Part shown: positions 21,714 to 33,779 of the stretch, one piece after another
Layout: the number at the start of each line of letters is the position of its first letter
How positions within the stretch are numbered: position 1 is the first letter of the stretch
From: Laguncularia racemosa
Lineage: Eukaryota > Streptophyta > Magnoliopsida > Myrtales > Combretaceae
NCBI GenBank assembly: GCA_037954665.1
Contig: JBBMOL010000138.1
Location: forward strand, 1-64,000
DNA: 64,000 bases
Reading direction: 5' to 3'
Made by a program: the position numbers and the translations under genes
The notes under the pieces: generated by a model
Seen by the model: the letters and a program-made list of their open reading frames with translations, nothing else
Database searches by the model: none
Told to the model about the DNA's origin: nothing

Positions 21714-23567
21714 GAATGGGAGAAATTGGAGTCCTTTATGATGTAGTCTCACCTCCTATTTATAGGGGATGAAATTGGGCCTTACTTGGCAAGTGCATTT
21801 ATGGTCTTGAAATTCACTCCATATATTGTGGGGGATAAATCTTTGACCAAAATCTTTCCTTATATGCTTAGAGTCTTCTTTGCTTCCCTTATCTAGTTTT
21901 GGGACATGCATGGTTAACCCAACCTTGAGCTTATGTGTGCTAATAGGGGCAAATGTTCTTGGGCAGTATTAGTTTGTAAGAGTTCAATCTCAATCTTTAG
22001 AGCTCAAACATGGGTCTAAATAGATCAAATTAGGCTTTGCAGGTCTATGTCCAAAAAGTACTATCAATAGGTGCTTTTCTTTTATATCAAACACTTCATT
22101 CAAGGTTCATTAGACTTACTCTTAGCAAAATTTTCCATTATGCATCATATTGGGCATTTCTTTTTCTAATTTTCTTAACATTTTTGTACTTAATTTGGTT
22201 TATGCATGTATTCACCCAAATTGAGTAAATTCTTAGGAAAAAGCAGACATATTCATATATAAGTGTAGCATAAATTTTTGTGAAAATAAAGTAAGTTTAA
22301 CATCTATCATTAGATTGGAAATGAATTAATATCATAAATGGATTTTCAAATTGCTGAAAATGAAAATTTTATGTATTTAATCAACTAATGGAGAACATAG
22401 GTAAACCAATCATTAAATTAAAGGAAGGATAGAAGAATTGAACAAGAATGATTTAGACTTAAGAAGTTAAGTTAGAGTCATGGAAAAGCCCAAATTAGTT
22501 GATCAAACTAGGTAAAGAAATGAACCATTTCAATATGGAGAAGTTCATTTGAATAAACTTGAGAAAGGTTATTTAAACTCATCAAAAACTAGATTTTGTC
22601 CTCTTGACACTATAAATTAATTGACCAAAATTAGTTAGACCCAAAACTACCCCATCTTAACTTAGTTCGATTGATAAAACAATATTTTTAACTCAACTAA
22701 TGTGGGCCTTTTTATGAACTTTCAATCTTTTATGAAGTTCAACTAAGCAAACTTCCAATTAGCTTGCATGAACTCCCTATTCCTAAAAAGAAAATTATTT
22801 TTCGAAACTTTAACTAATAATAGGTAATTAGAGATAGGCCTAAAGCTTGTTTAGTGTATTATAGGTGAATGACTAATGCCTTATATTGCTTATTGGTCGT
22901 GTTTACATAACAATACTATTTAGTATTTCTTCATGTATGTATAAAAAATGGACTAGTTTATATTTGGATATTATTGGTGCTTGCTCATTTGTTGGTGAGT
23001 AATTGATTTTGTGTATCTTAGGATGACTACTCTTAGTGTATGGTAGGATATGAGGGCTATCGATTGATTTATGGAAGTTATTAGATAGGGATGGATGCAA
23101 AATTATGTGATCTTGAGAAGGGTGGGAAAAGAAAATTTGGGGGGGAGGGGGGTTGTGCTGGGGTGGTTTTGCATGGACTTACATTATATAAATCAATTTT
23201 AGAATTACTCATAAAAAAATCCACTTGATAAGAAAATAGTAACTTTAGAGCATTTATTTAGTTAATTATATTTTTGTGATGAATGAAATTTAATATTATT
23301 AGTTATAGTGAAGAAAAACTTAAAAAAAGAAAAAGATTAAAAGAAAATGTTCTTTAAGCAATATAAAAATAAATGCTACTTGAAAAGAAAAAAATAAATA
23401 CTCTTAATGGGATTTAAACCCATAGTCATATGTTTTTAAATTTAAGTACCCAACCACTCAATTGAATATAATATTTTATTAAAAAATAGTTTTTAAAATG
23501 TATATACAATGTATATTTTTTCTTCCCTTTTAAATTTCTTTAAATAGTTAATTTCTTTTTGCCCCTT

Positions 23568-23609
23568 GGATCTACCCATGTTATTAAAGGATCTACCCAT
23601 GTTATTAAA
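23568..23609. repeat. 21-bp tandem duplication
   Basis: GGATCTACCCATGTTATTAAA occurs twice in direct succession without mismatch, implying a recent duplication. Confidence 0.9.
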
Positions 23610-25249
23610 GTATACCAAAATTGAGGCTTATGTTTGATTTAGACATGGGAGGCCTAGTTTTAATATGGGGTATAATGCATGGTCATGAATAAATTGGTAA
23701 TGGCTATTCAAGTGGGTTACAATGTTAGTATAAAGTAGTTAAGTAGGTAGTGGAATGTCTATTCTAAGTAGATTTGGGTACGCATGTTTTTAGCTAGTCA
23801 ACAGTAGCCATTTAAGTAGGTTGAAACAATTAGGCAACAACTTGAAATTCACGGTTTTGGCATTAAGGACTATGTAAGCAAATCATAGATTGATTATTGG
23901 TAGCTATCACGAGCTAGAGCATTAAAGAAATGTAGCTACTTTAAGTGCTTATCACCCCATTAGAATAGGGTATGGGTCTATAGACTGACTATTAAGGAGT
24001 AGGTAGGGCTGAAAAATTGAGTAGTGGTATGTGATATTAAGTGTGATTGGATAGGACCAACAAAGAATATAAACCAAAATATAGTTATGGTTGCATTTGC
24101 TTGTGCATTTATACCTATTTAATTATTATGTGGCATGTGATATAAGCATGGATTATGTCTTTTACTAGTTGGTGTAATTAGTTGCTAGATTATATGCTTA
24201 TTATCTACTAACCATTTTGTTTAAGTAGCGACTGAATATGTGAATTGAGTATGATGGATGCTAAAGATACCTCACATGTTCTACTTGTGAGTAGGGAAAC
24301 ATAGTAAGGTGCCATGTCTAATAGGCTAGGGGCGTAACAACCAAAGTAGTATCAAATGTAAAGCTTAGAACAAGTGAGCATAAATTATGTTAAACATAGA
24401 ATGATAAAGAATTGTTTTGATACTAACAAAAGATTTGAATAAAAGTTGGAAAATAATTTTATATACTAAAAAGATAAAGAAAGGTATAAATTGTGTTATA
24501 AATTACTAATATATTTTTTGAGTGTACAAAATTGAGTTATTTGGAAAAGGTATAGATTGAGTAAATATAAGTTTAGTTTCGAAAAAGTAAAAGGAAGAAA
24601 GAGATGTATAGTTGGAATACTCATTCCGATATATAAATAACAAGACAAGAAGATTCCAAGAAATACAAACTTATGGATATAAAGAATAAAAAGATTAATT
24701 ACAAGTCCAAACCTACCTTCATAGTTTAAATATGCTAGAGTAATATATTTGACTTATTTTACTAAAGTTGGATTTAAATATTATGGGATAATTTTTATTG
24801 GTTGGAAAGATAGTTATACATGGAAAGCAAATTATTGACTTGAAGATCAAAAAGGAAGATTTGTGAAGCATTCATAGGAAATTGACAACATTTAATACAA
24901 AAGATTATCTAGATTTGAAGCTGCAAGAAAGCTGAATGAATGAATTAAACATGAAATATTGAAGTTTTAGGACATGTTCTAATGAAGCTTTCAAATTCAA
25001 AGGAATGAAAATGTAATGGAAATCCTATATTCTTGTATATCCAAAAATCCTAGGGCAATATATCATAGAAGCAACCTTTGTAGTAAATGGTTAGTTTAGA
25101 CGTCAAAGGCAAAGAAGCTAAGTGAGTACAAAACATTTAATGTAGAAGGTTTGGGCAAACACATTGAATAGAAGAAATTGACCTTGCATGATAGAGAATT
25201 GGAAAGGAGAAGAGATCTTAACAAAGGTAATGACGTTTAATTATGATGA

Positions 25250-26060
25250 AAGGTAAATGAAGGTAGTAGAACCCATTGAGTTTCAATTTAATTTAGCTAA
25301 ACAAAGAGGTTTTACTTGTTTGAAGAAGCTAAAAAGCATTCTTATGAAGGTTTTCCTAGTTATGTTATAGATGCAACTATGAAAAATGGTATGGGACCCT
25401 CAAAACTTCTTATTAAAAAACTTCCAGTCCCTAGTAGAGGACAAAAAGCACAACCAAATTTTCCTAAGAAGCAAGATGTTCTAAGGATGGACATTGTTCA
25501 ATTGGAAGAAATTGAGCTTGTTGAAACATAAGGCAGAGTAGCTTTTAAAGATAGAATAACTATGGAAAAGCTGGTTGAAAGAGAAGAAAGGAAGAGTCTT
25601 GAGATGGAAAATTTAATGATGGAGACTATGAAGGAAAGAGATTAAGAGATAATCTTACCACAAGAAGAGGTAGATGAAGAAAAAGGATAGAAGAGCAGAA
25701 GAGGAAGTGGAAAGGGAAGAAGGAGAAGATGATGATGATAATAGTAGTAGTGATTAATTGGAAGATAATCTTTCACTAGCTATTGGAAAATCTTAAGGAG
25801 ATGGTCAGAAAAGAAGTTAAAAAAGAAATCTAAGAAAAAATATTTCTAAAATCAAAAGGTTGATGCAAGCTTTGTAGGATTTCTTTAGAGAACCTCAAAA
25901 TAAGTTAAAGGATGAGCTGATTGAATCCTTTACTCAAATTCTCTATAGGTTGCATAAAAAGAAGATCATCAATGTAAAACTACTCTTAAAACCTCCTAGT
26001 GAATCTATTGAAATGTCTTTGCAACTTTGTTGGATAAAACTCAAAAGCTTGAAGAAGGAT
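25250..26060 (+). pseudogene. Unrecognised degraded coding region inside the copia element
   Basis: 25316-25531 is open (71 aa; EGFPSYVIDATMKNGMGPS, lysine-rich afterwards). Beyond its stop the same style continues: charged, glutamate-rich sequence (VEREERKSLEMENLMMETM) and an acidic stretch (GEDDDDNSSSD) near 25720-25755. Further on, in pieces, comes a lysine-rich part (KLKDELIESFTQILYRLHKKK, about 25900-25965) with coiled-coil-like spacing. Its place between LTR-like sequences and ahead of the PPT would suit the env-like ORF of SIRE elements. I do not recognise it by sequence, and a decayed host-gene fragment is possible. Confidence 0.3.
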
Positions 26061-26470
26061 TTAATGGGATGAATGCATGAATGATTGATTATACTACTAG
26101 TTCTAGCAAAAAAGTTCTAATGAAAGTTGAAACTCAGTTGATAGGAATCAAAAGAGGATTAGGCTTAACAAAATCTATTTTCGAAACATTCACAAAACCC
26201 CCATTTTTACTAGAACTAAGAACTTCAATCACATGTGAATGATTTCTAGAAAAAAAATCACTATTTGATCTAGATGGCTATACACCTTGTTTTAAGACTT
26301 GTGTTTGTTGTCTGCACAATTATTTACATGACATTGTTGTTTACATATACATTTTTATGTTGATAAATATTTTTTTTTTTTTAGGCATACAGTAAAGGGG
26401 ACTAAGATAAACTATCTTAATCATTTTGTATGGGGGAGGAGGAGAGGGAATAAGAAAATAAGAACATACA

Positions 26471-26602
26471 TTTTAAAGTATGAAAACATGATTTTTATGA
26501 GCTTGTTAAAATTGTATAATTGTTAACTTCTATATGTTTTAAAGTATGAAAACATGATTGTGATGAGCTTGTAAGAATTGTATAACTGTTAACTTTTATA
26601 TG
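26471..26602 (+). repeat. 66-bp tandem duplication before copia PPT
   Basis: Units 26471-26536 and 26537-26602 share TTTTAAAGTATGAAAACATG and GAGCTTGT...TTAACTT with a handful of mismatches. Confidence 0.85.
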
Positions 26603-27776
26603 CTTTATTGTATAAATGTTTTGTCATCATCATAAATAGGGAGAGTATTAATATCTCTTAGTAAAATTTTGATAATAACAAAACATAAAGGGATAACTAA
26701 CAAGTTTGTTGTGTAGTTTTAAGCTCAAATTTAAGCTTGGAATGGTATTAGAACATGTATGCAAGCTTATTAGGAAGATACAATGGAAAGGAGATTTGTA
26801 TAAAGATGAATAATGAATATTAGAAGGAAATGTTCTATTGGAACGAAAGTATCATAACAACATACGCACGAAAAATAACAAGTTTTGAAGAAGAAAAATA
26901 AGATTTCAAAGAAGCATTTTTGTTAAAACAAGTCAAAACCCCACCTTTACTAGTTGAATATATTTAGATAATATATTTGACTCATTCCATGCAAGTAGGA
27001 TTATATATTTGGGATTATCTCAATCATATATTTTTTAATTTATGACATAATCAAGATTGCAATAGATATATTGAAGCAATTAAAGAAATAGAATAAACGA
27101 TTTTGAAGAAAAAGGAAAGAATGAAATACAAATTAAAAGCTTTACTTTTACATAACTAGTAGAATGTTGTAGAAGAAACTATTTAAAGGACTAATATGAA
27201 GGCAAATATACATCTAGAGGCATACATGTGGAAAGAACTAAAAAACGCTAGATATAACATTGAGAGAAAAATATGCGTTGAGTTAAAAAATTAAAGAAAT
27301 TTATGATTGTATTCTCATAGATTGATAGAATTTTGGAAAGGAAATATTGTTCTTTGTAGTTTTGTGATTTAAATTAAGTGAAGTTAAGGGAGATAGGGTA
27401 AAGAAGTGACTTTTATTGTTTGGATTGAGTGATTAGTTATTGTAACACTTACTGATTAAATATTTTATATAGTAGAATGCTCCAATAAAATCAGCTAGGA
27501 TTCTAGCATGTAAAGGTTGGAAGAGTAGATTGACATACAAGGTGGAGCCACTACATATTGCTGCATGATTTTTTTTATCCTTACTCTTTTATTTTTGCTT
27601 GCAATTTATTTATTCATTATAGAGCTATAAATTTTACTACCAAGTTAATTTTAATTCTAAATCAATATCCTTTAAATAGTGATCAAAAGGGGATTTGTAA
27701 ATTAGGTTTTTCAAAAAGTTTTCAAACCTTTAGTAATTGATTCACCCCGCTCTTGATTACTAATTGGGACCAATAC

Positions 27777-28917
27777 TAATTTATTATTTTATTTATCTAT
27801 TGCTATGGAAAGATAAAATCAACTAAAAAAAAAATCGAAACACAAAAGTAAGTGGCTCAAAAAATTTATACCTATTGCAAGTCATAGGGCATCCTAAACA
27901 TGCCTAACACTAAATTGTATTTGGTTAAAATGAGGCTCATTTTTGGAAAAATTGAACTAATGAAACAAGAATGAAAGTCCTATAATAGGATTTTCCATTT
28001 GGGACCAATTTTACGATGTTAAAAGAAAATTTTTTAAAAATAAAAGAAAAGACAAGACAAAAGACAAAAGAAAAAAAAAATGTTAACTTCTTTTGAAGAT
28101 TTTACATCTTTTGAATGCTCTAAATACTCTATACTACTAAATCTCTAAATTTTTTGAAAAGAAAAGAAAAAAAGATAAAGAAAGAGGGCCTCTATCATTG
28201 TTCCCACATTTTCTATCTTTCCCCATGACCCTTAAATACTCTATACTACCACCACTTCTCTAGCATATATTAGCAAAAACCTACCCTAAACTTTATCCCA
28301 AACTCATGTACTTTGCTAGAGCATGGAGGAAATTCATGAGATAACCACCAAAACTCACTAAAAGGCTCACGACAACAATCTTTAAGTGCTAGGATTGGAG
28401 GAACCACCATCTATCATGAATTTGCACCAATAAGGAGGAGAAGAACCATCATATTTTCAAGGCTACAATGTAAAAGAATTTGCCATCCTTCTTAATAAAA
28501 AATTGTATTGTGTTAATACAAGGGAATTTATAGCTTGGAATGATATATTTTTCCTTCATCTACATTATCTTTGGCATTTGTTGTTTGCTTAGGTCAAATG
28601 AAGAAGAATCAAGGATGAGTAAATCAAATCCACAACATTTTTAGAGACTTTTGGGACTAATTAGATAGGAGGCTAAGAATTATATATCAAGTATTGGTAG
28701 CAACTTGAGACTTGTATCTTTAGGTAAGTTAGCTTGCTTCATAGCAATTCTATTGTTTTACCAAGGGATTATAAGTTGTTATACTACTTGTGCTTGTAAT
28801 TAGATTTGGTTGTGTGCATGTAGCGAGTGTGCTTTTTTTTTTTTTTTTTTGCAATAGCTAAGTTTACTTTTTTATTGTGAATTGTTGTGGCTTATATGGG
28901 TGTTACATGGTGTTGTA
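27777..28917. other. AT-rich non-coding stretch
   Basis: No gene seen. A-rich and AG-rich runs around 28020-28190, and a T-run near 28834-28851. Confidence 0.4.
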
Positions 28918-29265
28918 TAGGTAACTGGAGTTTGGTTTGGTTTTTCCTTTAAACAAAACCAAACTATGAAAATATAGTATGGTTTTTTTATTACTTCAAA
29001 CCAAACCATATAGTTTGGTTTTAAAACTTTTCCAATTCATGAATTTTTTATTTAGTTTGATTTGGTTTATAGATTGAATCATATTTTCTTTTTAAGAAAG
29101 TATATTTGCTTAACATGTAATTTCACATGCATAATACTAAATTCATTTAAAATTAATATATATTGATATTATGTAAAAGATTAATAAAGGTAATATTCAA
29201 GCAACTAAAAAAATTTAATTAATTTATTTCTCAAGTTAACATTTAGTATAAATTTTAAGTCAACC

Positions 29266-29302
<37 letters not shown>

Positions 29303-29594
29303 CTAATTATGATTGTGAAATTTAAATACACATATTTTTAAATAAATGTAAAACGAAAATTCTTTTAAATTTTACATTACATAAAAGAATTATTTTAGTT
29401 ACAAGTAAAATATTATTATGTTTGGTCAAAATAGTTTGGTTTAGTTTTATGATTTAGTTTGGATTAACCTTCTAAACCAATCATAAATTAATTATTTGGT
29501 TCGGATTGAAAAATTTTCAAACCAGATTACAGGAAAAACTATATTTTCTATTTAGTTTAGTTCAATTTAGTTGATTTTTGTGCCTACCCCTAGA
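28918..29594. mobile_element. Candidate non-autonomous hAT-like element (MITE)
   Basis: 677 bp, no ORF. Flanked by GTGTTGTA (28910-28917) and GTGTTGTG (29595-29602), a 7-of-8 match that fits an 8-bp hAT target duplication. The right end GCCTACCCCTAGA read inversely (TCTAGGGGTAGGC) is a familiar hAT-MITE terminus; the left end TAGGTAACTGG is a poor match to it. Inside, repeated TTTGGTTTGGTTT and AAACCAAACC runs face each other, giving a long imperfect inverted structure, and a (TA)n tract sits at about 29266-29300. Confidence 0.45.
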
Positions 29595-29602
29595 GTGTTG
29601 TG

Positions 29603-32181
29603 CTCTTTGAAGCCCCCTTCAAATTAAACTAATCCAAACTTTGCTTAATAAAGGTTCATGCATTGCATAACTGTTATGTACTGATTATACTCACTAAACA
29701 CTAGCTATTAGGTAAGGAACAAATGATTTCCTTCTTTAGACCTTTCACAACTAAGTGATAGGATAGGACGTCATTGTAAAGGTAAGAAGCTATCAAGAGG
29801 ATAGGCCAAAATGGTCATTAAAGGGGACAAACGGTCCACTGAATAATGGGTTTGGTGAGAGATGTAATATTGTTGGTGAATTCCTCAAACCATAGAATTG
29901 AGTGAGGTTAATTTCTTTAATCTCATGATAGATAAGATAACATCATGTGGATGGCATTTGGTTTTTGCATTGCATTTTAATGGCATTAGTGCTATTTGCG
30001 TTTGCTTTCTTAAGGTATAATGCAATTCCCTTACCACTTACTAAGCATGTGATTTCATTCACACCCCTATAGACTTCTTTCTTTTTGCAGGTTAGATTTA
30101 AGTAAGCTAGGTTTGGTTTAGGACTTTGAGAGCATGAGCAATCTCTCCAAACACTCTTTAATTTTAGCCATGAGATTTATAGCCATCTTTAAAACAATAG
30201 TACCTTCCCTAGCTATCTAGGAGATATAAAGTTCCTCTATGCACCCAAACTACAAACAGACATTATTGTTACCTAATTTATCATTTGATAGGGAATTTTG
30301 ATTTTCTATAATTTTAAAACTCCGTATGAGAGTAGACATACCTGTAAACATTTATATGTAACAATGTATATTTATGTAATATTCTTCATAAGAAGTCTAA
30401 AACCAACCGAAAGAAGTAGAATCTCATAGACTCAAGCATATAAGGTGGTTGTCAGGCAGTAAATGCAACACATTAGCCGGCAGCCTGTAGGAATGATTCT
30501 ACTGCGACCTATTTGGGGGCTTGACAATATAACTTAGAATTATGTCCGACACGCACCTCCTAGTCTCTTCACTTTCTCCCATATTAATTTTTCTTGCTAG
30601 AGCGAGATTTTTGAGAGAGGGTCTTCGTTCTATTTATAGTGTTTAACGTAGAATTTAAGGGAATCTATCCTAGGAAAGTTCTTGGATGAGTTTTATTTTA
30701 TTTTTAATTATTATTATTACACCATCTCTTTTCTTTATTTCTCGTTAAGATATCCATTATATACATATTTAATGTATTTTTGATTAAGTAGATATCATTA
30801 GTTTTCATCTCTTAATTTTTTTATATATTATTATTACTGGATATTTCAGATGTTATGAGTTTCATTGCTCGTCCGTTTGCTATTGTTTAAACATTACAGG
30901 TAATAGCTATTTTGATAAGACGGACTCATTCAAGTCTTTGATACGATATTTAGATGGGAAATAACAACCGTTGTCAAGATCCTCGATATTGAAAGAATTA
31001 ATAGACTTTTGTAGACTTGATTTTTAGTATTGGATGATTTAGGTTAATTTAGTTATGGATATTCAAGTGTTCATTTTTTTTTTTTTTTGGAATATTCTTA
31101 TATCTGATTATGTGGTATATGGATTATTGAGGTTTATTTAAAATACATTCGAATCTGTGTAGTAGGTCTATAGAGTCTCGCATATATAAAAGTATCCGGT
31201 GGTTATGGTTTAATACGTCTCAACGGTTTTGATGAATAGCGGAAACGAAAAAAAGAAGAAGTAATTTTTATCACCGATAACATGGGGAAAGTTTCCCTGA
31301 AGGAAAATTCAAATTGTATTCATACCAGCTTTTATCTTTTTGGTTATCATGTATATATATATAATGATTGCTTTTACGACGAAAGGGATGAAGGTAGGTT
31401 CCTGCAGATAAGGTTTATTTACTGGAGCAATACATAGAACAATGACTTTCTTTGTAACTTTTTAATGAGCTTTCCGCACCAGATCAGATAAAGTTACTCA
31501 CACTTGATTTGATAATTCATGCAAAATGTAGTGTGAACTCCACGCCTTCATGATTTTTCTCCACCGCCAACATCATACTCCATTGCACTTGGAAATGTAA
31601 TATAGTGGAGCTTCCCATGCATTTCAATTTTGATAATGTTTGATGAAAAGACAAAAAAAAAAAAAAAGGTGTAGCGCATCCGACTTAAAGGCCTTCCTCA
31701 TCAACTTCAGGTGGAAGACATATGTTAAAATACTTTTGAAATACTTGGTATGATTCTTTAACGAAAAAAAAAAAAAAAAAGAGAAATACTCGGTATGATT
31801 AACAGGTATGCTTTCGTGTCAAGAAGAAATTGTGCTATTTTGGGATCCTCTATACAGTGCAAAGTTGTTTGTCGTGTGGATTAGACAGTCCTTTTATTTA
31901 GAAATGATTTCCTAATGTAAAATGATTTGGAATCAAAATATATACTAGATATAGGTGACCAGAATCTTTCTAATTTAATAATGTTTTCGGCACCAACAAC
32001 AGTTAAGTCTTAATTCAACTGGGTGGACTTTATCCTTCGGATCCTACTGCGCCCATGATACCATCCCCTTACATGTAAGTATGTCGTTTAATTTTCAATT
32101 TTCTCACATCATATCAATGTGAGTCCTCCCATCGCGTTAATATGAATAGCTTTTAAACTGTCACAAGTATACATGGGCACA
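29603..32181. other. Decayed sequence, probable old LTR pieces, no gene
   Basis: No supportable ORF. Text around 29800-30110 (GGACAAACGGTCCACTGAATAATGGG-like phrase; ACCACTTACTAAGCATG; TTTTTGCAGGTTAG) resembles the middle of a plus-strand Ty3 LTR. A TATAAATA on the minus strand at 30631-30638 might mark another LTR promoter. 30840-32180 looks single-copy and shows nothing I can name apart from poly-A runs near 31650 and 31763. Confidence 0.3.
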
Positions 32182-32597
32182 TGTCACGGATTTTCTATGA
32201 GTTATAAGACTCCCGTGATTCTTCCAAGCACATTTACAACAAAGTCCACAAGTCTAAGCTCCAAAAGGTTTGAGAAGGATAAAAAAGGTCCTATTTATAT
32301 CATTGTAGGTAGAGTAGTTAAATATAATTAATGCAGAGTAGGTGATAATGCATTTTAGTTGTTAGATCAACTTAATCCCGACTATTAATCCATAAGGGCC
32401 TCATATTTATAAAAGGGAGATCTTGTTAGTTATAATCCATCTAGATAGATAAGTGAATTTAGTTTATGCTTAGAGTTTTTCTCTCTACTTTTTCTCTCTA
32501 AGCATTTTGTGTGCCTTTTTAAGCTAAACTTAGCTCTCCTCAATGTGGTTAGGAGTGCTAAGTGCTGTATGGGAGCATCTATAAAAAAATATGCTCA
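32182..32597 (+). repeat. 5' LTR of Galadriel-like element
   Basis: Begins TGTCACGGATTTTC and ends near ATGCTCA, 7 nt before the PBS. TATAAAAG at 32408-32415. The 3' partner was not found in the window. Confidence 0.65.
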
Positions 32598-32604
32598 TGA
32601 TAAT

Positions 32605-32615
32605 TGGTATCAAAG
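32605..32615 (+). promoter_or_regulatory. Primer-binding site, worn Met type
   Basis: TGGTATCAAAG, one base off TGGTATCAGAG. Confidence 0.65.
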
Positions 32616-32631
32616 TAGGGTTAGAGAGAAG

Positions 32632-33720
32632 GATGTTGACTAGAGTCGAGAACAATGTCCTTGCTATGAAGCAAGTGGCTGACATCAAGGATAAGCATAT
32701 TACTAGGGTAAGAGTAGGGTCTAAAGATTTATTGAACTCTTTTCGCTAAGATGGATAGGGTGGAACTGAGTATTGCTTAAGAGAAGGAGTAGTTGGATGA
32801 ATCTCAAGCGTATATGGAGGAGTTGAAGGAGGGACTTTCAGGGTAAGTTACAAGAGCTTTGAGTCAAGCCTTAGAGGAACTTAAACTATTAGATGATGTT
32901 GTGGAGGAGAAAGGGCGAGCCCTTTAGACTTGAGTGCATGCTTTGGAGGTTAGGAAGAAGCTTATGAAGCCAAGGCTAACATTGTTATTATGGCCATGCA
33001 ATAGGAGATTGATGACCTCAAGAACAAGCTAAAGGCATGTAGAGCAGTTGTGGCAAATGGGGTGACAATGGGTCGATGTGCCCAAGCCTAAACATTTCAA
33101 GGGGATACAATTTGCCTAGGAGGTAGATAACTTTTTATGGGGATTAGAGTAGTATTTTAATGCCATTGGGATCTTTGATGACTTAGGTAAGGTACGTATC
33201 ACTGCTATGTATTTGAAAGATTTTGCAATGGTTTGATGGCATAGGAGGGCAAATGAAATCATAGCTTTATGCAGGAGCTCAAAGGCTAATTCTCTCCTTA
33301 TAATGCCTTAAAGGAAGCTAAGGTGAAATTGCATCATTTAACTCATAGGGCGCAAAAGAAAGAAATATGCATTTGTGATGTTCCTACGTGGGCTAAAACC
33401 TTAGATAAAGTTGGAATTGGAGCAAAGAGGAGTAGAAGACATTTCCAAGGTAATTGTGGTTACTAAAGGTGTTGTGAAATTTAAGAGGATGGATCTAAGA
33501 TAATCAATTGAATAGGGGAAAGAGTGGAATAGAAAAGAAGAAAAGTGGTAGTTTCTTAAGAGGGAAGGTAAGGATAGAGGAGAAGGATGGTAGATAGGGA
33601 AAGCCCCACGAATGGATGGATGGTGAGTGATAGAAGCCTCGTGAATTGAAGTGTTACTTTTGTAGTGGACCTCATTATGCCAGGGAGAGCCCAAAGAAGG
33701 ATCAATTGGCTACCTTAGTA
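32632..33720 (+). pseudogene. gag of Galadriel-like element, decayed
   Basis: Opens with MLTRVENNVLAMKQV (32632), and is broken by stops throughout. The capsid-type block is recognisable near 33075-33230: VPKPKHFKGIQ, DNFLWGLE, YFNAIGIFDDLGKVRIT, AMYLKDFAM. The zinc knuckle near 33650-33695 reads CYFCSGPHYARES, so the last Cys of C-x2-C-x4-H-x4-C is now Ser. No intact product possible. Confidence 0.65.
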
Positions 33721-33779
33721 GCAGGTGAGAGTTTAGACAAAGATGAAGCTAAATTGGGCTTAGTGCAGGTCTTTAGAGC

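Larger units (their letters stand above)
21411..24389. other. Decayed AT-rich stretch, no gene seen
   Basis: No supportable ORF. It holds a (TA)n tract (21684-21713), a G-rich run near 23139-23153 and a 21-bp direct duplication (23568-23609). Near 24325-24350, 'GGGGCGTAACA' followed by 'AGTAGTATCAAATG' looks like a worn Ty3 LTR end plus Met-type PBS on the plus strand; if so, a Tekay-like LTR lies between roughly 23600 and 24335. Weak. Confidence 0.35.
24390..27776 (+). mobile_element. Worn Ty1/copia element, SIRE/Maximus-like 3' end
   Basis: The 3' end has the signature order seen in SIRE-type elements: TTTTGTCATCATCAT, a PPT-like AAATAGGGAGAG (about 26635-26646), an LTR start with TTTTGATAATAACAAAAC, and an LTR end with TTGATTCACCCCGCTCTTG and AATTGGGACCAA (27739-27774). 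A diverged second copy of LTR sequence is near 24400-25150 (TTTTGATACTAACAAAAG; AGTAATATATTTGACTTATT against GATAATATATTTGACTCATT), which would be the 5' LTR. gag and pol are missing. Boundaries are approximate. Confidence 0.5.
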
